NCBI RefSeq assembly: GCF_000301075.1
Contig: NZ_JH932293.1
Location: 1,522,287 to 1,586,286, forward strand
Origin: Bergeyella zoohelcum ATCC 43767
GTDB lineage: Bacteria > Bacteroidota > Bacteroidia > Flavobacteriales > Weeksellaceae
Direction: 5' to 3'
Length of the DNA stretch: 64,000 bases
Shown here: piece by piece, positions 53,181 through 63,659 of the stretch
Layout: the number at the start of each line of letters is the position of its first letter
How positions within the stretch are numbered: the first letter of the stretch is position 1
Program-made: the position numbers and the translations under genes
The notes under the pieces: generated by a model
What the model saw: only the letters and a program-made list of their open reading frames with translations
Databases searched by the model: none
What the model was told of the DNA's origin: nothing

Positions 53181-56100
53181 CTAATTTATCTTTTGAAATA
53201 TTTTCTTAAACCAACTTTCATTTTTGTATAAGGCTTGGATTAAGTCATCAGCATCAAGAAATGTTTCCCCTAATTCTTCTTCAAATAACTTTCTAGCCTT
53301 ACCGTTAAATAAATTATCTTTTGAAGACTCAAGAGTCTTAACAAAATCTTTTTGAGGTAAGTTATTTAGTTTCTTCCCATCAAATATCCATTTGAGTTGG
53401 TCTAAGCTGGTTACATCTCCACGGCTAAGGTCTTTTATAAATTGCTCGGCAAACTTACCCGGAGGTACATCTATCACAGATTTAAGTTCGTAATAAATTA
53501 TTTTTTTAGGATTTGTTTTATCCACCACATCGGCAATCCGTATCATTTTATTTTCCATATCGCCCCACTTTTCTGTAACTTCAAACATAATCTTTCTACC
53601 GTTGAAATGGGTAGAATTCTTACTGATATAGCGTAGCGTCCATTCTGCTCCTTGAGACCAACTGCCTCCTTTGCCTAAATCGGATACTAATTTAGATAAT
53701 CCCTCTACTTGGGCTGGGTTTATATGGGTAGCAAACTCGTCTAATTGCTTTATCACATCTTCAAAAGATGCTCCTTTAAATCCTCTTATCTCCGCTAGTG
53801 CTTTATCGGTAATGCCCATTTTTTTAATATTGGGGTTAAGCCTTGCTTTAGTTAATGCTTCTACGGCATCGGCTTTCCTAAATAAGGCATTGGCAGCATT
53901 AGGGTCTTCTATACTCTCTTTTAGTAATTTCCAGCTTTGGGCATTCTCCAAAGTTGGCGTAGCTTTAAAGGTGTTCTTAAATAGTGCTTTATCGGCATCA
54001 TTTAATCCAAGTTTAGCTGCTATATCATCTAATTTAGATATGCTCACCGCTATTTTATCTAAACTTGAGTTTTCCCCTACAAGCACTGGCACTTTTTCTC
54101 CATCTATATCAATCTCTACCAAGCGGTTGCCATTTTCGTCCTTAGGTAATTTGGCTAATCCTCCTTCATCATTTATTGCCCTATTTACTTTGTTGGTAAT
54201 ATCATCTATTTCACTAGGTGTAAGGCTACTAAGTTTCTCTCTCAACTTAACTTTTATATCCTGTATTGGGAAACCACATCCTAAGCCCGATGGTGTAACT
54301 TTAATATCTACTCGTTTAATAAATGTAACTCCTTCTTTAAGCACATATTTTATAGCTTTTCCAGACACATTTGCAACTGGTTTTAGTATTGTCCCCGCTA
54401 TTTTCATAGTCTTATTAAGGAGCTGACCCATTACATCCAATTTATCAATAGTTTGGATAACAGCCGCAGCTCCTTTAATCTCACCAACTCCTATAAAACA
54501 AGAGGCTACAAACATAGTTACCTTACCTGAACCATAAGATACCATACAAGGGTTTGCTGTGTATTTGTTCCATTCTTCAGAAGCCATATCCTTTACATGT
54601 TTCCATGAGATTTTAGAAATTGCTTCAGCAAATTCAGTCCTTGCATTTTTCTCATTAGTTATCATTTTAATAAGAAAAGAACCTCCCTCTGGTATGCCCA
54701 CTACAGTTTCAACAAGACCATTCCACACCCCACAAACAAATGCAAAATCCTTACGACTGGTTGTATACTTCCCATTTGCTTGTGTTAGTAGTATATCCAG
54801 TTCGTTATTTATCACATTAAGATTTATATAAGAGTAAATCTTAGCAGGGAAAGGGTTATAGTTTTGTTCATCAGGATTATAAAATCTTTCATGGATTTCC
54901 GCTTTCCCTATTAACTCTGCTACTCCATCTAAAATAGCCGTTAGAGGGTTAAAGTTGACGGTCCAAAACTTATCATCATTTATCCACTCTGGCTTTTGCT
55001 TGAGAATTTGCTCAATATTTTTAATAGATTCTCTTGCATATTCTGGAAGACCACTTCCATTATTAAGGTGAACTTCAAACTTTCTAGTTTTACTATTAAC
55101 CTCTAACCATATTACTAGTTCTTTCTGCTTAGGATTGTTATATCTTGCTATGACTTTATCTCTTAGTATTTTGGTTGTATTTTCATCGGTAATGAATATT
55201 TTACCTTTAATACCTGTAGATTTTTCTGTAGAGAGTATATTACTCAACATAGTTTTTATCTCATCAGCCGTAAATCTTTCAGTATAATCTACTATGTCTT
55301 TAGACTCGTCTACTCCTTGTCCATTACCTCCTTGTCTATCATATAAATCTTCAATGGATCTTAGATTTGTACCATTTCCATATTTGTTGTCTTCTTTTTT
55401 CCATCTATTTCCTTCTTCAATACATCCTACAATTTCTTTTTTTCCAAGTTCAACCTTGTCAGAAATGGTTCCAAATGAGGCATTAGCATAGAATGATATA
55501 AAATCTTTAAGTGTTTTTCTGCTATTAATAAAATCAGATATTTTAACAGTAACGTAGGTACCTTCTCCACAAGGTTTTTCTTTATCATAGAACAAAAACA
55601 TCCAGCCATCTTTTATAGTAGACAGGCTATTACTCATATCTATTACAGAATAACCAGATGTATCTGTATCAGAACTCACATATTTACCATTGCTCCACCA
55701 ATATTTAATACCATTAAGCTTAAATCCAGGAAGGGTACCATCATTAGACAAAGCTCCATTTGTACTATAATCGGTTTTATCAATTATAGTATTTTCTGAC
55801 CCTATAGTAAATATCTTATAGTCAGGACTAACAACATACCCCCCATTAAACTCTCCTTCATTTTGTCCTTGGAAGGTATATAGCTTAAACGCAGGGTCGT
55901 TTATTTGCTTCCAATCTGGATAAATAAAGTTGGTGTTCTCTGTATCATAGTCCATCAGGTTTTTAACTTCTCCTTGCCCCACATTCTTAAACACACTAAA
56001 CGGATGTTCTAGGCGTAAGGCACCATGAGCCAACTCGTGAGCAATGGTTCTTGCCTTTTGGTCATATACAAAACCAAATTGCCCATTCAATCGCATATAA

Positions 56101-58676
56101 CCATTTTGCCCATTGGAAGAAGGCTTGTCCGTTACAAATAGATAATATTCTAGCCCTACTTCATTCTTGGATTTATAGGCGGATATTATGGCATTTTGGG
56201 CTGGACTGTATTTTGATAAATCCCCAAATACATCTTCTGTAGGTAATTTCCCATCTACCAAATAGGGCGATATATCAAAAGGTGGTGTAACTTTTATAGA
56301 TACATCTATACCTATTTTCTTATAAATGTTTTTTATTTCCTGCTGTTGAGGCTCAGTGATGCGAACGCCTGTGGTTGGGATTAAATTCAGCTTAATTTCC
56401 TTAGGCGAGATATGAACCAAATTAAATACACCTGCTATATTGTATTTATCTCCTTGTTTGATAACCGCTTGTACCTCTTCTGTAGCATAGCTATACAAAC
56501 CTTTTAAGGTCAGTTCATAATCATTACCTATTTTTTTTGAGGCTATTTTTACCCCTTTAGATGTTTTAAATATCAAACTATCCGCAGATATACTACTATC
56601 CGTAAGTTCTACACTAGCAATAAAAGGTTCTTCTTTTTTGTTTTCTACCGCCTTAAATGGAATCAGTTTACCATTGAGTTCTTTGTAGTCGCTAGTTAAT
56701 GCTTTAGTAGGTTCATCAAAAGCATATTGTGAGCGTGGACTGTTTTTGAAGATAACACGAATACCCTTCGCAGTAATTGCCGTTGCACTTCCTTTTGAAT
56801 CTACGCCTGAAGTATTTTCTGGGGTAGAAGCTCCACCTTTAGCTACTTCGCCTCCTTTAGTTACATTACCCTCTTCATCTACTGCCCAAACATTTCCGTT
56901 TTTATCTATAATGGTATAATCCTTTCCAACAGGCAATTCTTGTTGGCTACTCGTTCCAGAACCTGTATCGTTGTTATTACCTGCTCCTGCATTACCTTCT
57001 ATAACCAATTTCCCAGGTGGTGGTGTAGCTACATATTTTATATCCGATATTTCATAATCTATAGTAATATCTTTTACGCCTTGATCACCAAAAAGTTCAC
57101 CTACACCTGCTGAAGCATACGCGACTGCAGTCTCGTTAGGATCATAAGTTGTTTCTATAACACCTTCTATAAGTTTCCTATCGGTATTGAGTTTAATATT
57201 ATTAAAGCTGACTTTAACTTTGGTATCCGCTAAATAAGGTACTACTATATAACCTGTACCACTATAAATGCCGTTGCTTCCTTGGGCTTCTAGTACCGTT
57301 ACAGGAAAGTCTCCTGCCATAAATACCTCATTGGCTCCTAAAAGACTTTGTAACGGCGTTTTGTTGGTAATGTCCACCGCAGGCATTACCCCACATTGGT
57401 AGTTTTGGTTTGTCTTGTCTTTACTATCAGTGGTAAAATACTGTATCCCACTATAAGCATACGTATTGCCAGCAGAGTGAATATCGGCTATAGGATTGTC
57501 ATTATTGCCAGCAGTTGCTAGCTGCCCACAGGCATTACCTACTCGGTATTCGTATTCGGTTTGGTCTTCTAAACCTGTAATAATGTATCTTGGCTGGTAA
57601 CTTTGTACGGTTTGCCACTGGGTATTACTTCCTTTTCTTCTATACTGTACTTGGTATAGACCAGATGGCTTACCTGATAAATTCCACGAGAGTTCTATTC
57701 GCCCTCGTCCTGCATTTTTCGCCATCAGAAGTGTGGGTAGAGTACAGTCTTCTACATAATCAAAATAGAAAATCTCTGTAAGTCCATTGTTCTTATAAAC
57801 GCCATTGTCCTCCGTAGGGTTAGCACCTAAAACAGGGTTGCCACTCTTGGCTTGAACTTGCCATGCGTAGCGTTTCCCTGGCATAAGTTGGGGTTTGTCT
57901 AAACCATAAAATAGAGTAGGTGCATAGCTCTCCTCTTGCCACAAAACACGAGAGGATAAAAAGCCAGATATTGGACTCTGTCCTAAATCCCATAATTCTT
58001 TTAAGGTAAAGATATATTTGGTATTGGGAGCTATCTGTCTTGGCATCCACTGGAACACAATACCACTCCCGCCTGAATAGGGTGTAATAGCCTGTAGTTT
58101 TTCTCCGTTTTGAGGTAAATTAAGCTGTGGTGGGTCGTATTGAACTAAATAAACGGTAGCACAGCTTTTTTGTGAAAGATTGTTTTTAGTGTAATAATCG
58201 TACGCTTGAAAACAAAATTGATAAACCCCATCGGGCAATGCTTGGGCGTATTGCACAGAGTTGATACCGCTAAGGTTTTGGAGTTCAAATAGGGCTCTTA
58301 CATCTATATTGCTTAGAGTGAGCTGGCTCCCTGGATAGAGGGTAAATGGAGAAAAACCGACAACAAAATCATTGCTTACCGCTAATGGAACTGCATTTAA
58401 GCCTGATTCTAATGAAAACTTCAGCCCTGTCTGATGTTGAGGTTCCATTAAGTCCGTCATCAATAGCTGGAGCTTAGGCTCTGTACTAGTGGCATAGTCC
58501 CCCAATTTTAAACTATACGGCTGAAAAATACTAGGAATAAGACGAACTGGGTATTGCTGAGACTTTAACGAAATAGATTGTAAACTCAGCAATAGAACCA
58601 TTGTAAAAGCTAAAAACTTTTTAAACCTTAGGTTTCTATTTAGATTCGTATTATTTCTACAGGAATATCTCATCAC
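53181..58676 (-). CDS. TANFOR-domain secreted polymorphic toxin with metallopeptidase motif and nuclease-like C-terminus
   Basis: 1831 residues. Signal peptide (FLAFTMVLLLSLQSISLKSQ), N-terminal TANFOR domain (YPVRLIPSIFQPYSLKLGDY ... GVYQFCFQAYDY, residues about 40-310), FnIII domain (about 318-405), a Gly/Ser/Asn linker (about 560-640), a zinc-peptidase HExxHxxxxxxH motif (AHELAHGALRLEH, about 880), a hydrophobic stretch (VTMFVASCFIGVG, about 1390), and a C-terminal toxin domain. That domain has IADVVD then IYYELKS (D...ExK, about 1720-1735), like PD-(D/E)XK nucleases. The last 61 residues after GDVTSLDQLKWIFDGKK are exchangeable. No T9SS tail. The metallopeptidase may release the toxin tip; that is inference. 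Confidence 0.75.
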   Translation of the reverse strand: MMRYSCRNNTNLNRNLRFKKFLAFTMVLLLSLQSISLKSQQYPVRLIPSIFQPYSLKLGDYATSTEPKLQLLMTDLMEPQHQTGLKFSLESGLNAVPLAVSNDFVVGFSPFTLYPGSQLTLSNIDVRALFELQNLSGINSVQYAQALPDGVYQFCFQAYDYYTKNNLSQKSCATVYLVQYDPPQLNLPQNGEKLQAITPYSGGSGIVFQWMPRQIAPNTKYIFTLKELWDLGQSPISGFLSSRVLWQEESYAPTLFYGLDKPQLMPGKRYAWQVQAKSGNPVLGANPTEDNGVYKNNGLTEIFYFDYVEDCTLPTLLMAKNAGRGRIELSWNLSGKPSGLYQVQYRRKGSNTQWQTVQSYQPRYIITGLEDQTEYEYRVGNACGQLATAGNNDNPIADIHSAGNTYAYSGIQYFTTDSKDKTNQNYQCGVMPAVDITNKTPLQSLLGANEVFMAGDFPVTVLEAQGSNGIYSGTGYIVVPYLADTKVKVSFNNIKLNTDRKLIEGVIETTYDPNETAVAYASAGVGELFGDQGVKDITIDYEISDIKYVATPPPGKLVIEGNAGAGNNNDTGSGTSSQQELPVGKDYTIIDKNGNVWAVDEEGNVTKGGEVAKGGASTPENTSGVDSKGSATAITAKGIRVIFKNSPRSQYAFDEPTKALTSDYKELNGKLIPFKAVENKKEEPFIASVELTDSSISADSLIFKTSKGVKIASKKIGNDYELTLKGLYSYATEEVQAVIKQGDKYNIAGVFNLVHISPKEIKLNLIPTTGVRITEPQQQEIKNIYKKIGIDVSIKVTPPFDISPYLVDGKLPTEDVFGDLSKYSPAQNAIISAYKSKNEVGLEYYLFVTDKPSSNGQNGYMRLNGQFGFVYDQKARTIAHELAHGALRLEHPFSVFKNVGQGEVKNLMDYDTENTNFIYPDWKQINDPAFKLYTFQGQNEGEFNGGYVVSPDYKIFTIGSENTIIDKTDYSTNGALSNDGTLPGFKLNGIKYWWSNGKYVSSDTDTSGYSVIDMSNSLSTIKDGWMFLFYDKEKPCGEGTYVTVKISDFINSRKTLKDFISFYANASFGTISDKVELGKKEIVGCIEEGNRWKKEDNKYGNGTNLRSIEDLYDRQGGNGQGVDESKDIVDYTERFTADEIKTMLSNILSTEKSTGIKGKIFITDENTTKILRDKVIARYNNPKQKELVIWLEVNSKTRKFEVHLNNGSGLPEYARESIKNIEQILKQKPEWINDDKFWTVNFNPLTAILDGVAELIGKAEIHERFYNPDEQNYNPFPAKIYSYINLNVINNELDILLTQANGKYTTSRKDFAFVCGVWNGLVETVVGIPEGGSFLIKMITNEKNARTEFAEAISKISWKHVKDMASEEWNKYTANPCMVSYGSGKVTMFVASCFIGVGEIKGAAAVIQTIDKLDVMGQLLNKTMKIAGTILKPVANVSGKAIKYVLKEGVTFIKRVDIKVTPSGLGCGFPIQDIKVKLREKLSSLTPSEIDDITNKVNRAINDEGGLAKLPKDENGNRLVEIDIDGEKVPVLVGENSSLDKIAVSISKLDDIAAKLGLNDADKALFKNTFKATPTLENAQSWKLLKESIEDPNAANALFRKADAVEALTKARLNPNIKKMGITDKALAEIRGFKGASFEDVIKQLDEFATHINPAQVEGLSKLVSDLGKGGSWSQGAEWTLRYISKNSTHFNGRKIMFEVTEKWGDMENKMIRIADVVDKTNPKKIIYYELKSVIDVPPGKFAEQFIKDLSRGDVTSLDQLKWIFDGKKLNNLPQKDFVKTLESSKDNLFNGKARKLFEEELGETFLDADDLIQALYKNESWFKKIFQKIN

Positions 58677-58727
58677 TATGTATTATATTTAATTGAAGGA
58701 CTATGTTTAATTTTTGTTTCTCTTAAC

Positions 58728-61700
58728 TTATTTAAGCTCGTAGTTGATTTGCTTTTCGGTACCTGTTTTATCTCCTGGTAAAGTGTATTTTGCTTTTACT
58801 TTATATTTTGCCTTTGGAATTATACCATAGGTAGATTGCAATAAGTTATTGATGGCTTGAGATCTGGCACTGGTTTGAGTACCTACATATTTAGACGCTA
58901 CCTTAGATACTAGCTCATACCAGTCGGCTTTATAGAAGCTAAACAAATCATACTTATATGGGAAGGTTTGTCTCAAAAATCTGTTTCCTCTATCACTTCC
59001 AAGGTAATGCAAATAGGAGGTAAATATAGGGAACGCTTTTACTGGTGGTATTCCCACAGAGTCTTCTTCATCTTCCGCTCTTAAAAGTGTAAGTTGGTCT
59101 ATTGGATAACCATCGTAGAATAAACTCTTGAATTTTCCTGCAAAAGCATCGTCCATTAAAGCTGTAAGACTAATCAAAGGTTTATTATCTGTATATTTAG
59201 AACCTACAAGCTCCGTAATATCAAAATATTCATCGGCATTCATATCGTTTTGAAGAGATACAACATCTGAGCTAATCTTTATCCATAGAGGAGTAAAACT
59301 AAGGGCAGATAACTTATCAGAAAAAGTATTGTACTTACTTGTTTTAAATGTATATGAAAGGCGCTCTATTACACCATCTTTAGAAATTGCTTGTGCCTTT
59401 TTGCTCTCTGTTGTTACTGAAACTTCAGAGGACTCTTCCTCACCAGAGGTTTTTTCCTCAGTTTTTATTTCATGGGACTTTTCATCCGAAGCTTGATTGG
59501 TATTTTTAGCTATAATAGCAAACGTAAATTCTTTTTGTTTTGCCAAATCAGGAACATTAAAGGTTACTGTATTAGCTTCATGATTATAAGTAAAACCACT
59601 ACTATGTGTTGTATTGCCATTTTTGAACTGTGTAGAAGTTTTCCAATTAGAGTCTTCAAAAAGATAGTCTTGTCCTCTTTTTAGTTTAATGTATCCGTTG
59701 CTAGTTTCTCCCTTATAGTAGTTCTCTTGCTCTACGACTGGATAAGCATATTGTATGTTACTAAGAGGGATAGTATTAGGAGCTGTTCCTGTTGTAAAAG
59801 TTCTTTCTTCTACTTCAACAGCTTTCTGTCCATTAGCCATTATTACCTCATATATTCCGCCTTTTTTCTCCATAAAACTTACTTGTACTATAGCTTTTAA
59901 AGTTTTATTTGGTGGAAGAATATCATCTGATACAAAATTGGCTACATCTTTAGAACGAGCATATTCTATTGCTCCTTTAATTTCTTTTCCTTGATCATCA
60001 ACTATAGTCATTTTTTCAACCACTACTTTATAAGTATGATCTCCATCATCTTCAGGAATTACAATAGGCTCATTTACACGAACAGCAAATGTAGCTTGAG
60101 GAATGGCAAATACATCTACATCAGCATCTCCTTTTTTAGGAGTGAGGTCGGTAATAATTTTCATACCTCCTAAAACGGATTCTTTTTCTAGTTTACATTC
60201 TTCTCCAAATTCTAATTTGAAACGGAACCTACCTTTAATCATTCCGCCTAAAAGGTTATAATAGCCACCTAAATATCCTCTTGCCCAATATGGGTTAGGA
60301 CCTCTAGCTTGTAACAAAGCTGCTGCTCCTGCTTTTATAATAGGAATTTTTTTACGCACAAACCATAGTTTAATTTTTATCCCTAATTCTCCTTGCAGGT
60401 AAACATAAGCCTGTCCATTGGCGTACCATCCATTAATTCCAATTTGTTCTCCACCTCTATTAGTACATTTAGCCTCTCCATAATTTTTCAGCATAATATC
60501 AGCTCCTAAACCTGCTTGAAATCTCGCATATAGGAATAAAGCCGTCATATCCCCAGTATCAAACTTCAAATGACTACCAAAGGCAAAACCTTTACCATCT
60601 CCAAGAGCATTAAGGTTTTTCATATAATCTATATCATCTAACTCTAACCCTAATATTTGGGCAACTTCAGCTGGTGGTGGTGGGCTACCTGGTATGTGAT
60701 TACCAACCATAAAATAGCTTCCTGCTTGTACATAAAATCTATCAAATCCTACCCGTAGACCTATCATCTCGCTAGGCTTACCAATATGCAAATACCAGTC
60801 ATTAGGCGCTATATGCAACACGGCATTTCCTGCTCTTCCATTTTGCCCTATCCCCTTAATAACCCCTTTGGCAACATCTATAAAAACGTCTAAATTAGCA
60901 TGAAAAACACTATTATTAAAATCATAGTTCATCGCCAACTTGCTATAAATAGCACCTTCTATCTTTTGTGATAAAGGGTATTGCTCATTCACATCGTTAA
61001 TATCTAAAAAAGATTTAACACGATCATTAGATTTTAGATCACTTAAAAATTTATCTTTTTCAACTTGTTTTCTAAATTTCTCTTGAAGAGCTGCAAATGG
61101 TTCTGTAGGCACTATTGCAGATAAATCACTCATAATTACCGCTTCTCCTATAAAACCTACATTAGAAAGTCCACCGTTAGCATTGGTAGAAATATTAAAG
61201 CCTGCCATAAAGGAAGCCACTTTCTTATCTTTTACAGCTCCATAAACTCCTGCACGCAATGCCAATCCAACCGACTCATCCGGAGTCATTACCATTGCTC
61301 TATTTTTATGTTGTAAACTCATTGCTCCATTAGGTATCATTCGATAAAATGCACCTCCTGTAAAACCTGTAATTTTTACAACTCCTGTAGGAATATTCAA
61401 GTTGTCTACACTTCCTTCAACCCCCCAATATCTAAACGTACTATAACCAAAAATAGCATTTACCCCTACTTCAACATTTTCCAAAGCACTAATTTTTGCA
61501 TTAAGAAATGCTTTAAATCCATTTCCATATAAAGGGTCTTTTCGTAATAAATTAAGTGAACCCGAAACTGTAGCTACACCTATATCTACATTTCTTAGTG
61601 TAAGTTCTGTTAAATCAAATCCGTTATATGCCCAGTTTTGTCTGTGATTTTCATTGGTTATTAAACCTTTAATCTTCATTCCCCCTGATGCCGAAAAACG

Positions 61701-63428
61701 CTTTTCTTGTAATCCAACGGTAATGTTAAAACCTAGATTGGCATAATTTTCCTCCAGCTCAACAAAAACATTTTTAATACTTACAGGAAATCCCGCCAAC
61801 CTTTGTTCTCCTTCCACACCAAAATAGTTAGCTGTAATATAAGGGGCTTGTGTTTGCAATGTTAATCCCTCAAATTTTACTCCAGTAAAATGAGCATCTT
61901 TCTTTTCTGAAGAGTTATCTTCTGATGATTTATTATCAGCATTTGCTTGAATACTCATCATTCCGTTCAGAATAGCCTTGGGTTGGAATTTTCTGTTTTT
62001 TACTCTTAACTCCACTGAAGACCCAGGGTATATAGTTGCCTTAGCACTCCACAAGTCAAACTTTAGAGTATTAACAGTATTAACAGAAATAAAATAATCA
62101 TCGTCAGTAATCATACCTTCATACCCTAAATAACTTGGTAGTGTGTCACTTTTTTTATCCTCATTATTCTTTTGAAAAGGTAACTGAATTTTCCCCTTAA
62201 GATTTGCTCCTACTATTTTAGAAGCTGCTAAATCTATTCCTATTCTATCTAATGAATATCGCCATGCGTTTTCATTACTAGTAATTCCTTTCTCCAAACT
62301 AACAACATCATTTGCTGAAAAGCTTCCCGACACCCCATAGAAATCTATAAGTAAATTTTGTGCTTGGAAAGAAACCCTACGGTCGATATAGCCTTCTGCT
62401 TTAAACTCTTGGGGAAGCCCAACATAAAGAGATTGAATATAAAGCCCTCTCCATGTTTCTGTTCCCGCAATTAGATACCCTTTTTCTCTATAGTATTGTG
62501 GGAAAACTACACTTGCGTCTGTTCTTAAATCACTTAAATCAAGAATTGCATCATTTACAAAAAAAGAAAAATAACCTTTATCTTTATCTTGTGTTTGCTT
62601 AGTAATTGCAAATGGAGTAATACTTACTTTAACCAATAAATCATTCCAATCACTCGCTTTTAAAGCAAAATCTCCACGAACTCTGTTTGGTTTTCCATTG
62701 TTCCCTATTTCAGGAAGTAATCCACCTTTATCATCTAAGGGAACTAAAACATTCCTAGAAATCTGTACATTTCCCTTTAAAGATAACTCTTTGACTCCAT
62801 CACAGTCTATAACTATATAGGTGTTATCATTAATACTTTCTCCATTAGCTTTATTTATTTCTCCACCTTTTAGTGTTAGCATCCATTGGTTTTGATTGAA
62901 AGGCATATAGATATCTCCCAAAAGAGAAAGTTTAGCATCTCCAATAATCCTACCATTATAGGATAGCTTTACTCCTTCCGCACCAAAATATAAGGTTTTC
63001 TTTCCTCCTTCCGTACCAGATTGCGGGGTAATAATTCTAGCATATACGTTGATGATAGCATACTCTGGAGTGAACTTAGCTTTAGTAACAACTATCCCAT
63101 ACTCAACATTAGATTTGTTTTCTCTAATCCCTATTGGGAATTCTGTAAGTTCATTTGGATTTATAGTATTACTAAAATTACCACTTTTATCTAATTCTTC
63201 AAAAGCTCCTATAGCTTTACCTATTTCCTGATCTGCCTCAGGGGGATTATTTGACAAAGAAGTTAAAAAATTTTCAAAAGAACCTTCTGTAGTTAAAGAA
63301 ATATTAGGAATGGTTACGGCATTGTTACTCGTTATTTTATAACTAACTGAACCCTTAAAAAGACTTGCGTTTATATAATTTATTGATAACAATAATAGAA
63401 GGATACAATATTTTACTTTTATTTTCAT
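58728..63428 (-). CDS. Very large secreted beta-rich protein, first gene of the surface locus
   Basis: 1566 residues with a signal peptide (YCILLLLLSINYINA). The bulk is beta-rich with repeated asparagine/glycine turns and segments like VGVNAIFGYSTFRYWGVEGS and WYLHIGKPSEMIGLRVGFDR; a Ser/Glu-rich spacer lies at about 1340-1360, followed by a last 200-residue domain. Family not recognised, though from memory similar giants sit next to TANFOR genes in Bacteroidota. It precedes the toxin gene by 51 bp and follows a strong promoter. Likely surface or periplasmic; transport or docking of the toxin is a guess. Confidence 0.65.
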   Translation of the reverse strand: MKIKVKYCILLLLLSINYINASLFKGSVSYKITSNNAVTIPNISLTTEGSFENFLTSLSNNPPEADQEIGKAIGAFEELDKSGNFSNTINPNELTEFPIGIRENKSNVEYGIVVTKAKFTPEYAIINVYARIITPQSGTEGGKKTLYFGAEGVKLSYNGRIIGDAKLSLLGDIYMPFNQNQWMLTLKGGEINKANGESINDNTYIVIDCDGVKELSLKGNVQISRNVLVPLDDKGGLLPEIGNNGKPNRVRGDFALKASDWNDLLVKVSITPFAITKQTQDKDKGYFSFFVNDAILDLSDLRTDASVVFPQYYREKGYLIAGTETWRGLYIQSLYVGLPQEFKAEGYIDRRVSFQAQNLLIDFYGVSGSFSANDVVSLEKGITSNENAWRYSLDRIGIDLAASKIVGANLKGKIQLPFQKNNEDKKSDTLPSYLGYEGMITDDDYFISVNTVNTLKFDLWSAKATIYPGSSVELRVKNRKFQPKAILNGMMSIQANADNKSSEDNSSEKKDAHFTGVKFEGLTLQTQAPYITANYFGVEGEQRLAGFPVSIKNVFVELEENYANLGFNITVGLQEKRFSASGGMKIKGLITNENHRQNWAYNGFDLTELTLRNVDIGVATVSGSLNLLRKDPLYGNGFKAFLNAKISALENVEVGVNAIFGYSTFRYWGVEGSVDNLNIPTGVVKITGFTGGAFYRMIPNGAMSLQHKNRAMVMTPDESVGLALRAGVYGAVKDKKVASFMAGFNISTNANGGLSNVGFIGEAVIMSDLSAIVPTEPFAALQEKFRKQVEKDKFLSDLKSNDRVKSFLDINDVNEQYPLSQKIEGAIYSKLAMNYDFNNSVFHANLDVFIDVAKGVIKGIGQNGRAGNAVLHIAPNDWYLHIGKPSEMIGLRVGFDRFYVQAGSYFMVGNHIPGSPPPPAEVAQILGLELDDIDYMKNLNALGDGKGFAFGSHLKFDTGDMTALFLYARFQAGLGADIMLKNYGEAKCTNRGGEQIGINGWYANGQAYVYLQGELGIKIKLWFVRKKIPIIKAGAAALLQARGPNPYWARGYLGGYYNLLGGMIKGRFRFKLEFGEECKLEKESVLGGMKIITDLTPKKGDADVDVFAIPQATFAVRVNEPIVIPEDDGDHTYKVVVEKMTIVDDQGKEIKGAIEYARSKDVANFVSDDILPPNKTLKAIVQVSFMEKKGGIYEVIMANGQKAVEVEERTFTTGTAPNTIPLSNIQYAYPVVEQENYYKGETSNGYIKLKRGQDYLFEDSNWKTSTQFKNGNTTHSSGFTYNHEANTVTFNVPDLAKQKEFTFAIIAKNTNQASDEKSHEIKTEEKTSGEEESSEVSVTTESKKAQAISKDGVIERLSYTFKTSKYNTFSDKLSALSFTPLWIKISSDVVSLQNDMNADEYFDITELVGSKYTDNKPLISLTALMDDAFAGKFKSLFYDGYPIDQLTLLRAEDEEDSVGIPPVKAFPIFTSYLHYLGSDRGNRFLRQTFPYKYDLFSFYKADWYELVSKVASKYVGTQTSARSQAINNLLQSTYGIIPKAKYKVKAKYTLPGDKTGTEKQINYELK

Positions 63429-63481
63429 AAAACGATAAATTAAATATAATCAATTATTTGTTAGCTTTTACCAACTTTATA

Positions 63482-63513
63482 CAAAGATAAATTTTATTAT
63501 TTAATATTGACAA
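63482..63513 (-). promoter_or_regulatory. Full flavobacterial promoter of the surface/toxin locus
   Basis: On the minus strand TTG (63513-63511) and TATCTTTG (63489-63482) are 21 nt apart, within the 17-23 nt spacing of the TTG...TAnnTTTG consensus. It would give a leader of about 45-50 nt before the ATG at 63428. It is the best promoter match in the locus. Confidence 0.75.
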
Positions 63514-63659
63514 GACAAAAAAACTTTTTTATGATATTGTATAATGAGAATAAATGGAATATACAATTTATTAGGTAAAATAATTTATTCCGCTCTAGTA
63601 CTAGCAAATAATTAAAATTTATGTTTTTTTAGTTGTTGTTTGCTGTTGTAAAAATGAAC

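Noticed and set aside
53671..54426. 251-residue plus-strand frame inside the toxin gene
   Set aside because: Antisense shadow with serine/leucine/phenylalanine bias; the minus-strand toxin is the real gene.
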